Origin: RGIG6353 sp964650465
GTDB taxonomy: Bacteria; Bacillota; Clostridia; Oscillospirales; SIG627
Length of the DNA stretch: 29,345 nt
Reading direction: 5' to 3'
Assembly (NCBI GenBank): GCA_964650465.1
Contig: CAZYTA010000033.1
Location: 1 to 29,345 of the forward strand
Under the pieces are notes generated by a model, which saw nothing but the letters and a program-made list of their open reading frames with translations, made no database searches and had not been told where the DNA came from. Made by a program: the position numbers and the translations under genes. Shown here piece after piece: positions 1-7,768 of this stretch; positions within the stretch are counted from its first letter, which is position 1, and each line of letters starts with the position of its first letter.

Positions 1-2
1 AC

Positions 3-407
3 GGGGTTATTTCTCCCGATTTTAGTCTTTACCGCAATATGCCCCTTGTTATGCAGCAATGGAATACATATCGAGGCAGAGCAATTGCTGTATGGTTACA
101 GAATAACGGAATTGAAATTATCCCGAATGTGCGCTTCAATGACGAACGCACCTTTGATTTTTGTTTTGACGGAATTGAGAAGAACAAAACTGTCGCAATG
201 GGTACACACGGTTGCTTGAAGACAAAAGAAGATAGATCATATTTTCAAACAGGTCTTGCAGTGCTTGTCGAAAATCTTTCACCTAAAAACATCGTAGTTT
301 ACGGCAGAGCGCCTGATAAGATTTTTGGACTGTATCGTGACAATGGAATAAATATCATTTCTTTTGAAAGCGAGTTTTCAAAATCCAGAAAGCAGGTGAC
401 TGCTTAA
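3..407 (+). CDS. DUF4417 domain protein, 5' end cut by window edge
   Basis: The reading frame is open from base 3, so the first Met codon (base 39) is probably internal and the real start lies before the window. The visible residues begin GVISPDFSLYRNMP and continue with MQQWNTYRGRAIAVWLQ, IIPNVRF and a C-terminal NIVVYGRAP stretch, the pattern I associate with DUF4417, a family of unknown biochemical function common in phage-like and accessory regions of Firmicutes. No signal peptide or membrane segment is visible in this part. The stop codon overlaps the next start by one base (TAATG), so the gene is translationally coupled to the DUF6883 gene. Family assignment is by memory of motif pattern; function is not known. 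Confidence 0.7.
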   Translation, partial: GVISPDFSLYRNMPLVMQQWNTYRGRAIAVWLQNNGIEIIPNVRFNDERTFDFCFDGIEKNKTVAMGTHGCLKTKEDRSYFQTGLAVLVENLSPKNIVVYGRAPDKIFGLYRDNGINIISFESEFSKSRKQVTA

Positions 408-808
408 TGGGTGGAGGAATGGGCGGAAATTTCGGAAGGACAAAGGGTAGCAATCCACCAGTTTCAAAAAATAGTGATGTAAGATACAGTCAGAAGAAAA
501 CAACAGGTTATCTTCTGAACACAGAGCATCCTAAAGGTGGCTCAAAAGCAAAATTCATGAAAGATGTGCTGGGATATACTAAAAGCGATTCTCGTGCCTT
601 CCATAAAAATGTCGTTGATTCAATAACAAACAAAACTCCCAGTAAAACTATTAACACTCCGTATGGAGTGCGACACACCTACAACACCGAGCTAGTAGGC
701 AAAAATGGTAGAAGAGTTAAGGCAAATGTCGTAGTTGTTATTCAAAGAGATAATAGAAGAATAACATACAAAATAATAACTGTTTATCCGGATAAGAAAG
801 GAAGATAA
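407..808 (+). CDS. DUF6883-type putative toxin domain protein
   Basis: This is a 133-residue basic protein. Residues 1-30 are a Gly/Ser/Asn-rich lead (MGGGMGGNFGRTKGSN). Residues about 33-130 carry a YLLNTEHPKGGSKAKFMKD motif followed by LGYTK and a Lys/Arg-rich beta-rich tail ending ITVYPDKKGR, which matches my knowledge of DUF6883, a domain usually found at the C terminus of polymorphic toxins and phage minor head proteins. Here it stands alone without secretion or trafficking domains. The start overlaps the stop of the DUF4417 gene, and the next gene, a DUF4926 protein, begins five bases after its stop. A toxin role is inferred from family and neighbour; catalytic residues are not known to me. 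Confidence 0.62.
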   Translation: MGGGMGGNFGRTKGSNPPVSKNSDVRYSQKKTTGYLLNTEHPKGGSKAKFMKDVLGYTKSDSRAFHKNVVDSITNKTPSKTINTPYGVRHTYNTELVGKNGRRVKANVVVVIQRDNRRITYKIITVYPDKKGR

Positions 809-813
809 CATAC

Positions 814-1002
814 ATGAAAGAACTTGATGTTGTACGTCTTATCAAAGAATTTGAAGGGATTCCTATCAACACAGAAGGAACCATTGTTCATAAATATAAT
901 GAAAATGACTTTGAAGTTGAGTTTTTTGATGATGATGGTGACACTATAGATGTTTTCACTACGCCCAAAGATGTTTTGGAGCTGGTTGAGTCATTTGATT
1001 AA
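814..1002 (+). CDS. DUF4926 protein, putative immunity partner
   Basis: This is a 62-residue acidic protein. It starts ELDVVRLIKEFEGIPINTEG, followed by TIVHKYNENDFEVEFFDDDG, the short beta-barrel pattern typical of DUF4926: a DVV start, a G-T-IV turn, then FEVEF. DUF4926 proteins are commonly encoded directly after DUF6883 proteins, and the basic toxin-like neighbour plus acidic partner fits a toxin-immunity pair. That role is inference. The gene follows the DUF6883 stop by five bases with an AAGGAAG-like site inside the end of the previous gene. A terminator follows at about base 1091. Confidence 0.62.
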   Translation: MKELDVVRLIKEFEGIPINTEGTIVHKYNENDFEVEFFDDDGDTIDVFTTPKDVLELVESFD

Positions 1003-1090
1003 ATAGCATATCAATTAAAAACACTGTTAATAGACGACACTATTTAAAGTGAAAATGCCACAAAATTAGTAAAAACTGCACACGAATCAA

Positions 1091-1122
1091 AACACGACAT
1101 TCAATCGAATGCCGTGTTTTTT
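1091..1122 (+). terminator. Rho-independent terminator after the DUF4926 gene
   Basis: A 12-bp stem with one mismatch (AACACGACATTC / GAATGCCGTGTT) and an AATC loop is followed by six T residues. It lies about 90 bases after the DUF4926 stop and closes the DUF4417-DUF6883-DUF4926 transcript. Confidence 0.8.
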
Positions 1123-1195
1123 CTTTGATGCAACATTGTTGTATTGACTTTATCTCATAAAAAAATAAGTTAATTGCCGCACCAAATTTTACATT

Positions 1196-1231
1196 ATTTA
1201 CTACACCATTTACTACACCATTTACTACACC
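1196..1231 (+). repeat. Three perfect 12-bp tandem repeats
   Basis: The unit ATTTACTACACC occurs three times in a row with no mismatch and is followed by ATTTTT. It lies in the non-coding gap (1003-1355) between the accessory module and the serpin operon, which otherwise holds a terminator (1091-1122) and a hairpin (1267-1304). The reading frame across it (His/Leu repeats) has no ribosome binding site or family resemblance and is not called a gene. Confidence 0.85.
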
Positions 1232-1266
1232 ATTTTTGCGTGGAGTTTTATGGAGATATAGAAAGA

Positions 1267-1304
1267 GGGGCTGTAAATAAACTCGGCAGAGTTTTTACAG
1301 CCCC
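1267..1304 (-). terminator. Hairpin downstream of serpin operon, likely terminator
   Basis: A perfect 11-bp outer stem (GGGGCTGTAAA / TTTACAGCCCC) encloses a second short stem (AACTC/GAGTT). It lies about 50 bases after the serpin stop on the minus strand. The T tract on that strand is weak (CTCTTTCT), so termination efficiency is uncertain. Confidence 0.5.
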
Positions 1305-1355
1305 TTTAACTCGTAGGAGATTGGAAAAAATGCTTCGGACTTTTTTGCATCTCCT

Positions 1356-4109
1356 TTATTTTTCAATATCTTTTACAGTGCCTATGAAGAAAGGAATATT
1401 GTTTTCACAGTCGATTAGCATATATACAAACGGTCTGTCGAGATAGACTTCTTTCGGCGGCTCTATATCCATCCTTGCGGATGTGGGCGCCTCAAGCTCC
1501 ACTACTGTAGCCGCTCCTGCCTCTGTTCCTTTGCCGTTAACATTTATATAGGTGTGATGTATAACTCGGCTGATGCAAATATTGTTGTTGGTGGATTTAC
1601 CGATTTTTGAAAAATCCGCAAGAGTATCACTGAAGGCGTTTGGCATTCCCATTCCCTTGAGAATGTCACTCATTTCAACTTTATATTCAGTTTCAAACTT
1701 CGGAATAGCGGCACTTACAACATTCTGTTTTGCATTTGCAAGTATTTCATTCAGATGCTCTCCGTCAAGCGAAGCAATGTATTCTGAAACGGTAACGTCT
1801 TTATTAGGCAGGAGGGCGGCAAAAGCGTATTTGCGGTTTTTGTAGTACTTGATAAATCCTGTAGCTTTACTGTCCTCAAGGTACATACCCTCAGATGAAT
1901 ACATTAGCTCGATTTCTCGCTTTGTGCCGTTTTCTGCAGTAAATTGTCCATCTCGGATTTGAAATTCATAATAAATTTCCTGCCATTCAGCATCGAAAGC
2001 AAGCGCATTTATAAGATACATTATTGCATCTTTGGAAATTTTATCAAGTATGTCCTTAATCCTTCCGTTGGTTTCGTTTTCTACCCATTTGTTTATCTTT
2101 TTAAGGGTAGAATTATCAAAGGGCGCCTTAAATATATCCGCATCGTAACAGTCTGCACAGGTCTGAAGAAAATCTTTATCTACCGTAAATGATTCTGTGT
2201 CTTTGAACCAAATAGAATTTGCAAGGCTCAGCTTGTATTTTTCTTCTTCAGGGAGATTTGACATATAGGTGCTTATCCACAAATTGAGCTGATCTATGGG
2301 CATACCGAGAACAGCTTCCATTTGTGAAAGTGTTTCGTTGTCGGCACCGTTGGCTGTCATAGAAAGGGCTGCAAGTACGGATAACGGAGATATGAGTGTG
2401 TTTGTGCCGTCTTCAATGCTTTCCTTGAACAAACGCACCGCAAAATCGGTAACGGCTTTATTGCTAACATCGGTAAGCTGTACTTCAAAATCATCTTGGG
2501 TGGGATAACCGCAAATCGGCGGGAGGCTGATTCCCATTTCCGTGAGCCTTTCTTGGTCACATATGCCCGACGGCAATATCTGTTTTCCTGCTTGCGGGGT
2601 GACTTCATTAGATACTATACAGCCCCAATAGACAGTTTCTCCGTTGTTGGTTGATTTTACTGTTATTTCAATTTCGCCGCTGCCCGCACCCGAGCGCAGA
2701 TCAATTATTTCACCGTTTTCATATCCTTCGGGTAATTCCAGAGTGCACTTATAATATTTATTGGTTTGCGCATCGTATTTGTAGTAGACCGTCCCCGGCT
2801 CAAAGCAGTAGAATTTTACCGAACCGCCGATGATAGCCCCTGAAAAGATTGCTTTGTCCTCATCTGCGGGCAGTTGAGAGGTTTCGGCTATTTCGCCGTA
2901 AAGAGCTTCGGAGTCGGGGACATGGGGAAGTGTCGGAATATCAACACTTTCGTACTCAAGTCTAAGCTTTACATCACAATCGGGCATTACAAATGTGAAT
3001 GTTGTGTGCAATAAAGTTCTGTCTGTCGGGCTTATTTTTTCAGCGTTTACCCATAAATACTGGTTTGTTTCTGTGACCGTTCCCACTGTTACTGTGACTG
3101 TCTCACCGCATGTATAGCTGTCTTCAAGCTCCTCTATAAGCTCGCTGCCTATCTCATCGGCAATAAGCTTATACGTTCCGCCTGTCAAGTCTTCCTTAGA
3201 GGTCAGAGGAGAGGCTCTGTTTTCTACTATAAATGCTTTAACATCCTCTGTTCTTATGTCAATATAATTATCCCAGTCAGCTTTCGTGACAAGTCTTATA
3301 TACATCGGTGAAGAAACGGGAGAACTGCCGCCGATCATAAGGTCAAAGATTTCGTCAATTTCATAAACCAAGATGTAAAGCCCCGAGCCCGTTTCAATAG
3401 CATTATACATTTGAAAATCGCTCCATGAAAGCTCTTCGCCCTTGTTTTCGGCAAGTCTTATAACTCTTTCAAGAGTGAGGTCAAGCTTTTCGTTTTTCGG
3501 CTCAAAGCTTATTCTTGCGTTTTTTACAATGGAGTCGGCAAGTTCGGCTTCGTATTCAACTTCGTCAACACCGTCGATTACTTCAAGGTTGATATATGCG
3601 TAATGCTTTTCGTCAAGCACCAAAAGATAAAAGTATTTTGATTCAAGCGTTTCTTCGATCGCAACGTTAAATCCGCTATTTATGGTATCGTTCAACCAAG
3701 CTTCATCAAGTTCCATTTTGAATTTGAGCACCTTAAAGTTTCCGTCTATCTCGCCGTCAGGTACAACACGGTATGCGGGAGCATATCCCTGTGATGCTCG
3801 ACTGACAACTGCTTCGGGAGCGCAGCCGTCACCGCAAAGGAGAATCTTATAATCTTTAACCTCTAAAACATCCTGCCCCATAGGGAGCGCAATGGTGCCT
3901 GTGCCGTGTGTGGGAGTATCATCACTGCGGTATACATCGTCACAAAGGTATATTTCATCTTCAAACACATCATAGCTGTCGTAGCTTAAAAGCTGTTCTT
4001 CGACACTTTGGTTATCGGTGCAGTCCGAAACTTCGGGCGGTGTTTTGTTACAACCAACTACTGATAAGAGCAGTACTGCCGCAAGCAGTATGGCAAGGAT
4101 TTTCTTCAT
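1356..4109 (-). CDS. Serpin-domain lipoprotein with long N-terminal extension
   Basis: This is a 917-residue secreted protein. Residues 1-20 are a lipoprotein signal with the lipobox ending at Cys20 (VVGC). Residues 30-540 are an extension of unknown function; within it, residues about 333-386 (GETVTVTV ... FTFVMPDCDV) form a beta module also seen in the first gene of this operon. Residues about 545-917 are a complete serpin: NTLISPLSVLAALSM, NALAFDAEWQ, and a reactive-loop hinge GTEAGAATVV at 861-870, whose small residues suit loop insertion, so an inhibitory serpin is expected. Counting from the hinge puts P1 near Pro875, but the loop is several residues longer than in antitrypsin, so cleavage nearer Arg879 is possible. 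Gut bacterial serpins inhibit host or rival serine proteases; the target here is not known. It is the last gene of a four-gene operon, 18 bases after the membrane protein gene, with a strong AAGGAGG site. Confidence 0.88.
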   Translation of the reverse strand: MKKILAILLAAVLLLSVVGCNKTPPEVSDCTDNQSVEEQLLSYDSYDVFEDEIYLCDDVYRSDDTPTHGTGTIALPMGQDVLEVKDYKILLCGDGCAPEAVVSRASQGYAPAYRVVPDGEIDGNFKVLKFKMELDEAWLNDTINSGFNVAIEETLESKYFYLLVLDEKHYAYINLEVIDGVDEVEYEAELADSIVKNARISFEPKNEKLDLTLERVIRLAENKGEELSWSDFQMYNAIETGSGLYILVYEIDEIFDLMIGGSSPVSSPMYIRLVTKADWDNYIDIRTEDVKAFIVENRASPLTSKEDLTGGTYKLIADEIGSELIEELEDSYTCGETVTVTVGTVTETNQYLWVNAEKISPTDRTLLHTTFTFVMPDCDVKLRLEYESVDIPTLPHVPDSEALYGEIAETSQLPADEDKAIFSGAIIGGSVKFYCFEPGTVYYKYDAQTNKYYKCTLELPEGYENGEIIDLRSGAGSGEIEITVKSTNNGETVYWGCIVSNEVTPQAGKQILPSGICDQERLTEMGISLPPICGYPTQDDFEVQLTDVSNKAVTDFAVRLFKESIEDGTNTLISPLSVLAALSMTANGADNETLSQMEAVLGMPIDQLNLWISTYMSNLPEEEKYKLSLANSIWFKDTESFTVDKDFLQTCADCYDADIFKAPFDNSTLKKINKWVENETNGRIKDILDKISKDAIMYLINALAFDAEWQEIYYEFQIRDGQFTAENGTKREIELMYSSEGMYLEDSKATGFIKYYKNRKYAFAALLPNKDVTVSEYIASLDGEHLNEILANAKQNVVSAAIPKFETEYKVEMSDILKGMGMPNAFSDTLADFSKIGKSTNNNICISRVIHHTYINVNGKGTEAGAATVVELEAPTSARMDIEPPKEVYLDRPFVYMLIDCENNIPFFIGTVKDIEK

Positions 4110-4127
4110 TGAAATATCCTCCTTTTC

Positions 4128-4520
4128 CTATTTTTCTTTTACAAAGCATAGTCCGAAAACTGCAAGTAAAACTACGGTAATAGCCACGCCAACTGCTGAA
4201 ATATAGCTTATTCCAAACAGTAGAGGTGAAAGCGAAACAAGTGTTGCTATTCCCGATATATTCATTATAGCCGTATTCAAACCCTTACCGAATTTGAATA
4301 TTCCGATTATTGTGAGAATCAGCAAAACGCAGGTCAGAATTGCTGTTATAAACGGACCGAAATTTGCATATCCGAAAGGAGTGAGGCTAAAGTACGAAAA
4401 CGTTTTTCTCCATGGCTTGCCCTCGGGATTGCCGAAATTAAGTACTGCACCGTAAGGGAGAAGTTCGAATATTACTGCTGAAATCGACAGTAAAACTAAT
4501 CCTATTTTCTTTACTTTCAT
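4128..4520 (-). CDS. Small four-helix membrane protein, unknown function
   Basis: This is a 130-residue hydrophobic protein with about four membrane segments (residues roughly 5-25, 50-75, 82-102 and 105-126) and an extracytoplasmic loop between the first two (NFGNPEGKPWRKTF). No enzymatic motif is visible and I do not recognise a named family. It lies between the KPVIYLYP protein (13 bases upstream) and the serpin lipoprotein (18 bases downstream), with GGAGGAAAGG before the start, so it is clearly co-transcribed. A role in membrane assembly or anchoring of the neighbouring exported proteins is only a guess. Confidence 0.75.
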   Translation of the reverse strand: MKVKKIGLVLLSISAVIFELLPYGAVLNFGNPEGKPWRKTFSYFSLTPFGYANFGPFITAILTCVLLILTIIGIFKFGKGLNTAIMNISGIATLVSLSPLLFGISYISAVGVAITVVLLAVFGLCFVKEK

Positions 4521-4533
4521 ATTCCTTTCCTCC

Positions 4534-5847
4534 TTACTTTACCTCAGTACCGCCCCATTCAACAACGGTAAATCCCTCTCGCTTTGGTGCGGTAAGCTCC
4601 TGTGCATCTATCTTTACATACTCATCTGATGCCTTATATGCCATAAATACTCGGATAATAGAGTCGGGGGTAGGGTTAACCTCAAGCTTTGCAGAGTTTG
4701 TGTATGCTTCTGTTTGGAATGAGATAACGTTATACTCGTTTCCCTGCATCATAGGAAGCCAGAACACGATAAACTCATTTGCTTCACGTCTTGTAAGTCC
4801 TAAAGCCTCAAGTGACGTTTCAAGGAACTCCGCAGTATCTTCACCTTTTATACAGAAGCCTTTTGAAAAATCGTACTGCGTATAGGTTTCACCTTCCCAA
4901 TATAGATAATTGTATTGCATTCCACTTTCATCGGTGAGTGTGCCATCGGGGGAAGCTGTGACTGTCCAGCCTTTGTTATATTCGGGATAGGTACAGGTCA
5001 GTTCTCCGTTGTAATCAAGCTTCACGGTTACTTTTGTTTCTTCTTTGGGATAGAGATAAATTACAGGCTTATAATCAACTCCGGGTTCTAATTCAAAATC
5101 ACTTGGCTCTATTGTAAGGAAATCAACCTCTACACGCTGGTTTTCGTCATCATAGTATGTGTTTTCGTATGTGCAGATTACTTGATCGCCAACGCACCAA
5201 TTATCTGACAGCGTACCATTCAGCTTTATCTGATACGGCATAGGAATAACGGGTATTGCGAAGAAACAGTTTGAGTAAATCTCTGTGATAACAATATCGC
5301 TGAATATGTTGTAATCGTATTTCTCAGCAGTAGTCTTATCAAGCCAATCTTCTGTGTATTCGACGTGACTGAGATTATACGACTTTCGCCAATCAATCGC
5401 ATTGATTTTAATGGGAGCAACCTGCGATACATTTCCGCGATATTTGACCTCAACCGTATCGCCAATCTTGGCATCTATGTCGGGAAGCTCATCAGCGGAA
5501 AATTTAATATCAAGACTGTAATGTTCTTCCTCCTCGCCGTCAACGGGCTTAACATTCACCCAAGAGCCGTCAATGCTTGTAATAACAGCACGGAATTCGT
5601 GTTCAACGTTTTCCGATTCTTCAAGCCATAACAGGTCAATATCACGAAATCGTTCTTCTCCGAAATAAGCTCTTGTTTTTTTGTATATACCGTCGTCTGT
5701 AAGTCTATTCCACTTCACTATCTTGTAAGTCAATGCCGTATATTCTCTTGTTCCGCCGTCCTTGTAGACACCTCTCGGAATCGGAACAAATAAAATTGCA
5801 AGTACCGCAACTATAATCACAATGGGTATCCATATTTTCTTTTTCAT
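4534..5847 (-). CDS. Membrane-anchored KPVIYLYP-module protein, unknown function
   Basis: The ATG at 5847 is preferred because GTGAGG lies nine bases upstream; a GTG at 5862 would add five residues. The 437-residue product has an N-terminal anchor (KKKIWIPIVIIVAVLAILFV) without a lipobox. Residues about 60-260 are probably extracytoplasmic beta structure. The C-terminal half starts KPVIYLYPKEETKVTVKLDY and continues with GWTVTASPDG, YNYLYWEG and FWLPMMQGNEYN. I recall this module from many exported Clostridia proteins, but its function is not established. The stop codon of the upstream lipoprotein lies just ahead of this start, so translation is probably coupled. It belongs to the serpin operon. 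Confidence 0.75.
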   Translation of the reverse strand: MKKKIWIPIVIIVAVLAILFVPIPRGVYKDGGTREYTALTYKIVKWNRLTDDGIYKKTRAYFGEERFRDIDLLWLEESENVEHEFRAVITSIDGSWVNVKPVDGEEEEHYSLDIKFSADELPDIDAKIGDTVEVKYRGNVSQVAPIKINAIDWRKSYNLSHVEYTEDWLDKTTAEKYDYNIFSDIVITEIYSNCFFAIPVIPMPYQIKLNGTLSDNWCVGDQVICTYENTYYDDENQRVEVDFLTIEPSDFELEPGVDYKPVIYLYPKEETKVTVKLDYNGELTCTYPEYNKGWTVTASPDGTLTDESGMQYNYLYWEGETYTQYDFSKGFCIKGEDTAEFLETSLEALGLTRREANEFIVFWLPMMQGNEYNVISFQTEAYTNSAKLEVNPTPDSIIRVFMAYKASDEYVKIDAQELTAPKREGFTVVEWGGTEVK

Positions 5848-5858
5848 AGACTTATACC

Positions 5859-7553
5859 TCACTCGATTATGTCAATTATATTTCCGTGAACATCAATTAC
5901 AAATGTATCGTCACCGCTTGTATTCTTGCCTGAGAGAGTAATATGCCACACGGCTTTTTCTTCGTCAAATATGACCTCGGGATCTTCGTCTGCCGAATCT
6001 GCCTTATCCTTAGCGACCTGAATGGCTTCACTTTCGGAAACGTAGCCGTCTGCAACCTTTAAGGTTTCAAGTATTTGCATTGCTTCATCGCCGTATTCGT
6101 TCCACCATTGTTCTGCACCTCCGTTCATGATCACGTATTTTCCAAAGGTATCACGGAGCGTTATAAAGCTCCAAAGCTCATTGCTGACATGTGTTCCTGC
6201 CAATGCATCGTACCTGCCAAGCTTTATTTCCTCATGAGTGAGCTCTGTACCGCATACTCCGAAAAATTCAAAATATGAGACCCTCAGCTCATTATCCTTA
6301 TGACCTTGCGGATATATGTTTACGGAAAAATCCTTTGTATCAGGCTCATCGGTTATATCATACTCCCACCCCTCCTTGAGAGTGAGAGCAATATTTGCAT
6401 ATTCCTTTTCATAGTATACTTTGGTGGTCTTTTCTGTTGCATCTCTGCCGTCAATGAAAACGGTAATATCGTCTGATGCTTTAGCAAAAACACCTGCTTC
6501 GGGTTCGATAAGGATATGCCACTCTGCCATATCTTCTGTGCCAACCTCCGGGACGATGGTGGTAATATAAACTGCAATTCCATCGTCATTTGTTGCAACT
6601 CTTTCAACCTTATGTCTGATTGAGCCGCTTCCTTCTTCAAGAAGAACCATCAAAAGAATTTGATTTTCAAAATATTCTTCGTCATATTTATCGCAGGCGT
6701 CAAGGAATCCGATAGTGGAATCCGAGTAAATAGTACCAGTTCTTCTTTCAAGGCTGTATTTGTCCTTGTTTGCTTCATAATAGGCATTGAGCTCATCCAC
6801 GGAATGTATTATCGTCACAACGGGATAGCGAACACCGTCGTGATAACCGTCTGTGCGGATGTACTGAGCAGAAAACTCGCATTCGTTTTCATCGTAAGCA
6901 GATGAGTGATTGGAAAAATAACTCAGAAATATCTTCTCGATGCTTTCTTTTGTAAGATAACCTTTTTCGTGTGCTTCGGGAAGAGAATAGAAATTGCCGT
7001 CATAAAGCACCGTCACACGATTGCCGTCACCGTATTGAAATCTGCATCCTGCAACTTCCTCGCTCCACTCATTCGCTGTGTAATCTCCTGAGTCGATTAT
7101 AGCAACTATTGCACCGTTTTCGTATTCACCGTAGAATTCACGAACACTCACGTATTCCGCATCGGGATTTTGTATCCAATAGGTCTCGATTAAAGTCCCA
7201 TATGCAGGGTCGGGTAAAAATCCGTCATAGGTTTTGAAGTCTATTGTTACATCTTCATCAGGCATTGTAAAAGAGAATTGCCAATAATCTTTTCCGCCTG
7301 CGTCTGGAAATTCGTCAACTTTTTCACCGTTTACCATAAAAATATAGCCAAGGTCGGTTGCAAATTTAATCTTTACATTGACAGTGTCTCCGGCTTTGGC
7401 AGATGAAGGTAATTTCTCGTATAACCAATTCTCCTCATTCATTTTGATGCTATATCTCTTAGCATCTGAATCTACGCCGCATCCGACAAAAAACGCCGCT
7501 GCAAGTACGCACAAAAGCAATAGTATAGATATTGATAGCATTACTTTTTTCAT
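5859..7553 (-). CDS. Lipoprotein with PepSY-like C terminus, first gene of serpin operon
   Basis: The ATG at 7553 is preferred over a GTG at 7562 because AAGGTG sits six bases before it. The product (564 residues) starts with a lipoprotein signal ending FFVGC. Near residues 40-100 is a beta module (GDTVNVKIKFATD ... FSFTMPDEDVTIDF) that resembles one in the serpin lipoprotein. The middle (about 100-490) is unassigned and rich in acidic and aromatic residues. The last ~60 residues (SESEAIQVAKDKAD ... VWHITLSGKN ... FVIDVHGNI) look like a PepSY-type repeat, a fold found in protease propeptides and extracellular protease regulators, which would suit a neighbour of a protease inhibitor. The PepSY call is by pattern only. 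Confidence 0.75.
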   Translation of the reverse strand: MKKVMLSISILLLLCVLAAAFFVGCGVDSDAKRYSIKMNEENWLYEKLPSSAKAGDTVNVKIKFATDLGYIFMVNGEKVDEFPDAGGKDYWQFSFTMPDEDVTIDFKTYDGFLPDPAYGTLIETYWIQNPDAEYVSVREFYGEYENGAIVAIIDSGDYTANEWSEEVAGCRFQYGDGNRVTVLYDGNFYSLPEAHEKGYLTKESIEKIFLSYFSNHSSAYDENECEFSAQYIRTDGYHDGVRYPVVTIIHSVDELNAYYEANKDKYSLERRTGTIYSDSTIGFLDACDKYDEEYFENQILLMVLLEEGSGSIRHKVERVATNDDGIAVYITTIVPEVGTEDMAEWHILIEPEAGVFAKASDDITVFIDGRDATEKTTKVYYEKEYANIALTLKEGWEYDITDEPDTKDFSVNIYPQGHKDNELRVSYFEFFGVCGTELTHEEIKLGRYDALAGTHVSNELWSFITLRDTFGKYVIMNGGAEQWWNEYGDEAMQILETLKVADGYVSESEAIQVAKDKADSADEDPEVIFDEEKAVWHITLSGKNTSGDDTFVIDVHGNIIDIIE

Positions 7554-7606
7554 TACATTCACCTTACCTTTCGCTCATTAGACCGAACAAATTGTTTTTT
7601 TGTTCC

Positions 7607-7668
7607 ATAAAAAAGCGGTGAATTGCCGATTATTCCCCAAAAAATAAACGGCGGAGCTGCTTTGCATG
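7607..7668 (-). repeat. Diverged copy of the intergenic structured repeat
   Basis: Read on the minus strand this stretch gives CTCCGCCGTTTA, then after about 16 bases ATCGGCAATT and then CCGCTTTTTTA. This is the order of landmarks seen in the full repeat units at 22998-23207 (CTCGCCGTTTT, GGCGAG-ATTG, CCGCTTTTT), but shorter and mismatched. It lies upstream of the serpin operon start, in its probable leader or promoter region. Confidence 0.4.
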
Positions 7669-7684
7669 AAATTTACCCGTATAT

Positions 7685-7720
7685 AAAAAATGACAGTCTC
7701 AAACGAGACTGTCATTTTTA
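7685..7720 (-). terminator. Bidirectional terminator after the SPFH gene
   Basis: A perfect 10-bp stem TGACAGTCTC / GAGACTGTCA with an AAAC loop is flanked by A-runs and T-runs on both strands. On the minus strand it ends the murC-zinc ribbon-TPM-SPFH transcript about 50 bases after the SPFH stop and separates it from the serpin operon. Confidence 0.9.
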
Positions 7721-7727
7721 TCTCTCG

Positions 7728-7758
7728 GAAAATTGCTTGAAAACAACCTCGCCGTTTT
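7728..7758 (+). repeat. Intergenic repeat copy R1 (5' part only)
   Basis: It reads AATTGCTTGAAAA then CAACCTCGCCGTTTT, matching the first ~30 bases of the full units at 22998-23207 and 28313-28412. It sits between the terminator at 7685-7720 and the stop codon of the SPFH gene (11 bases away), so in the transcript of that gene it is the antisense form, directly after the stop. Confidence 0.8.
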
Positions 7759-7768
7759 ACCTCTTTAA

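Noticed and set aside
1174..1446. An open frame starting with His/Leu repeats
   Set aside because: The repeats are a reading of the 12-bp tandem array, there is no ribosome binding site, and the end overlaps the serpin gene on the other strand.
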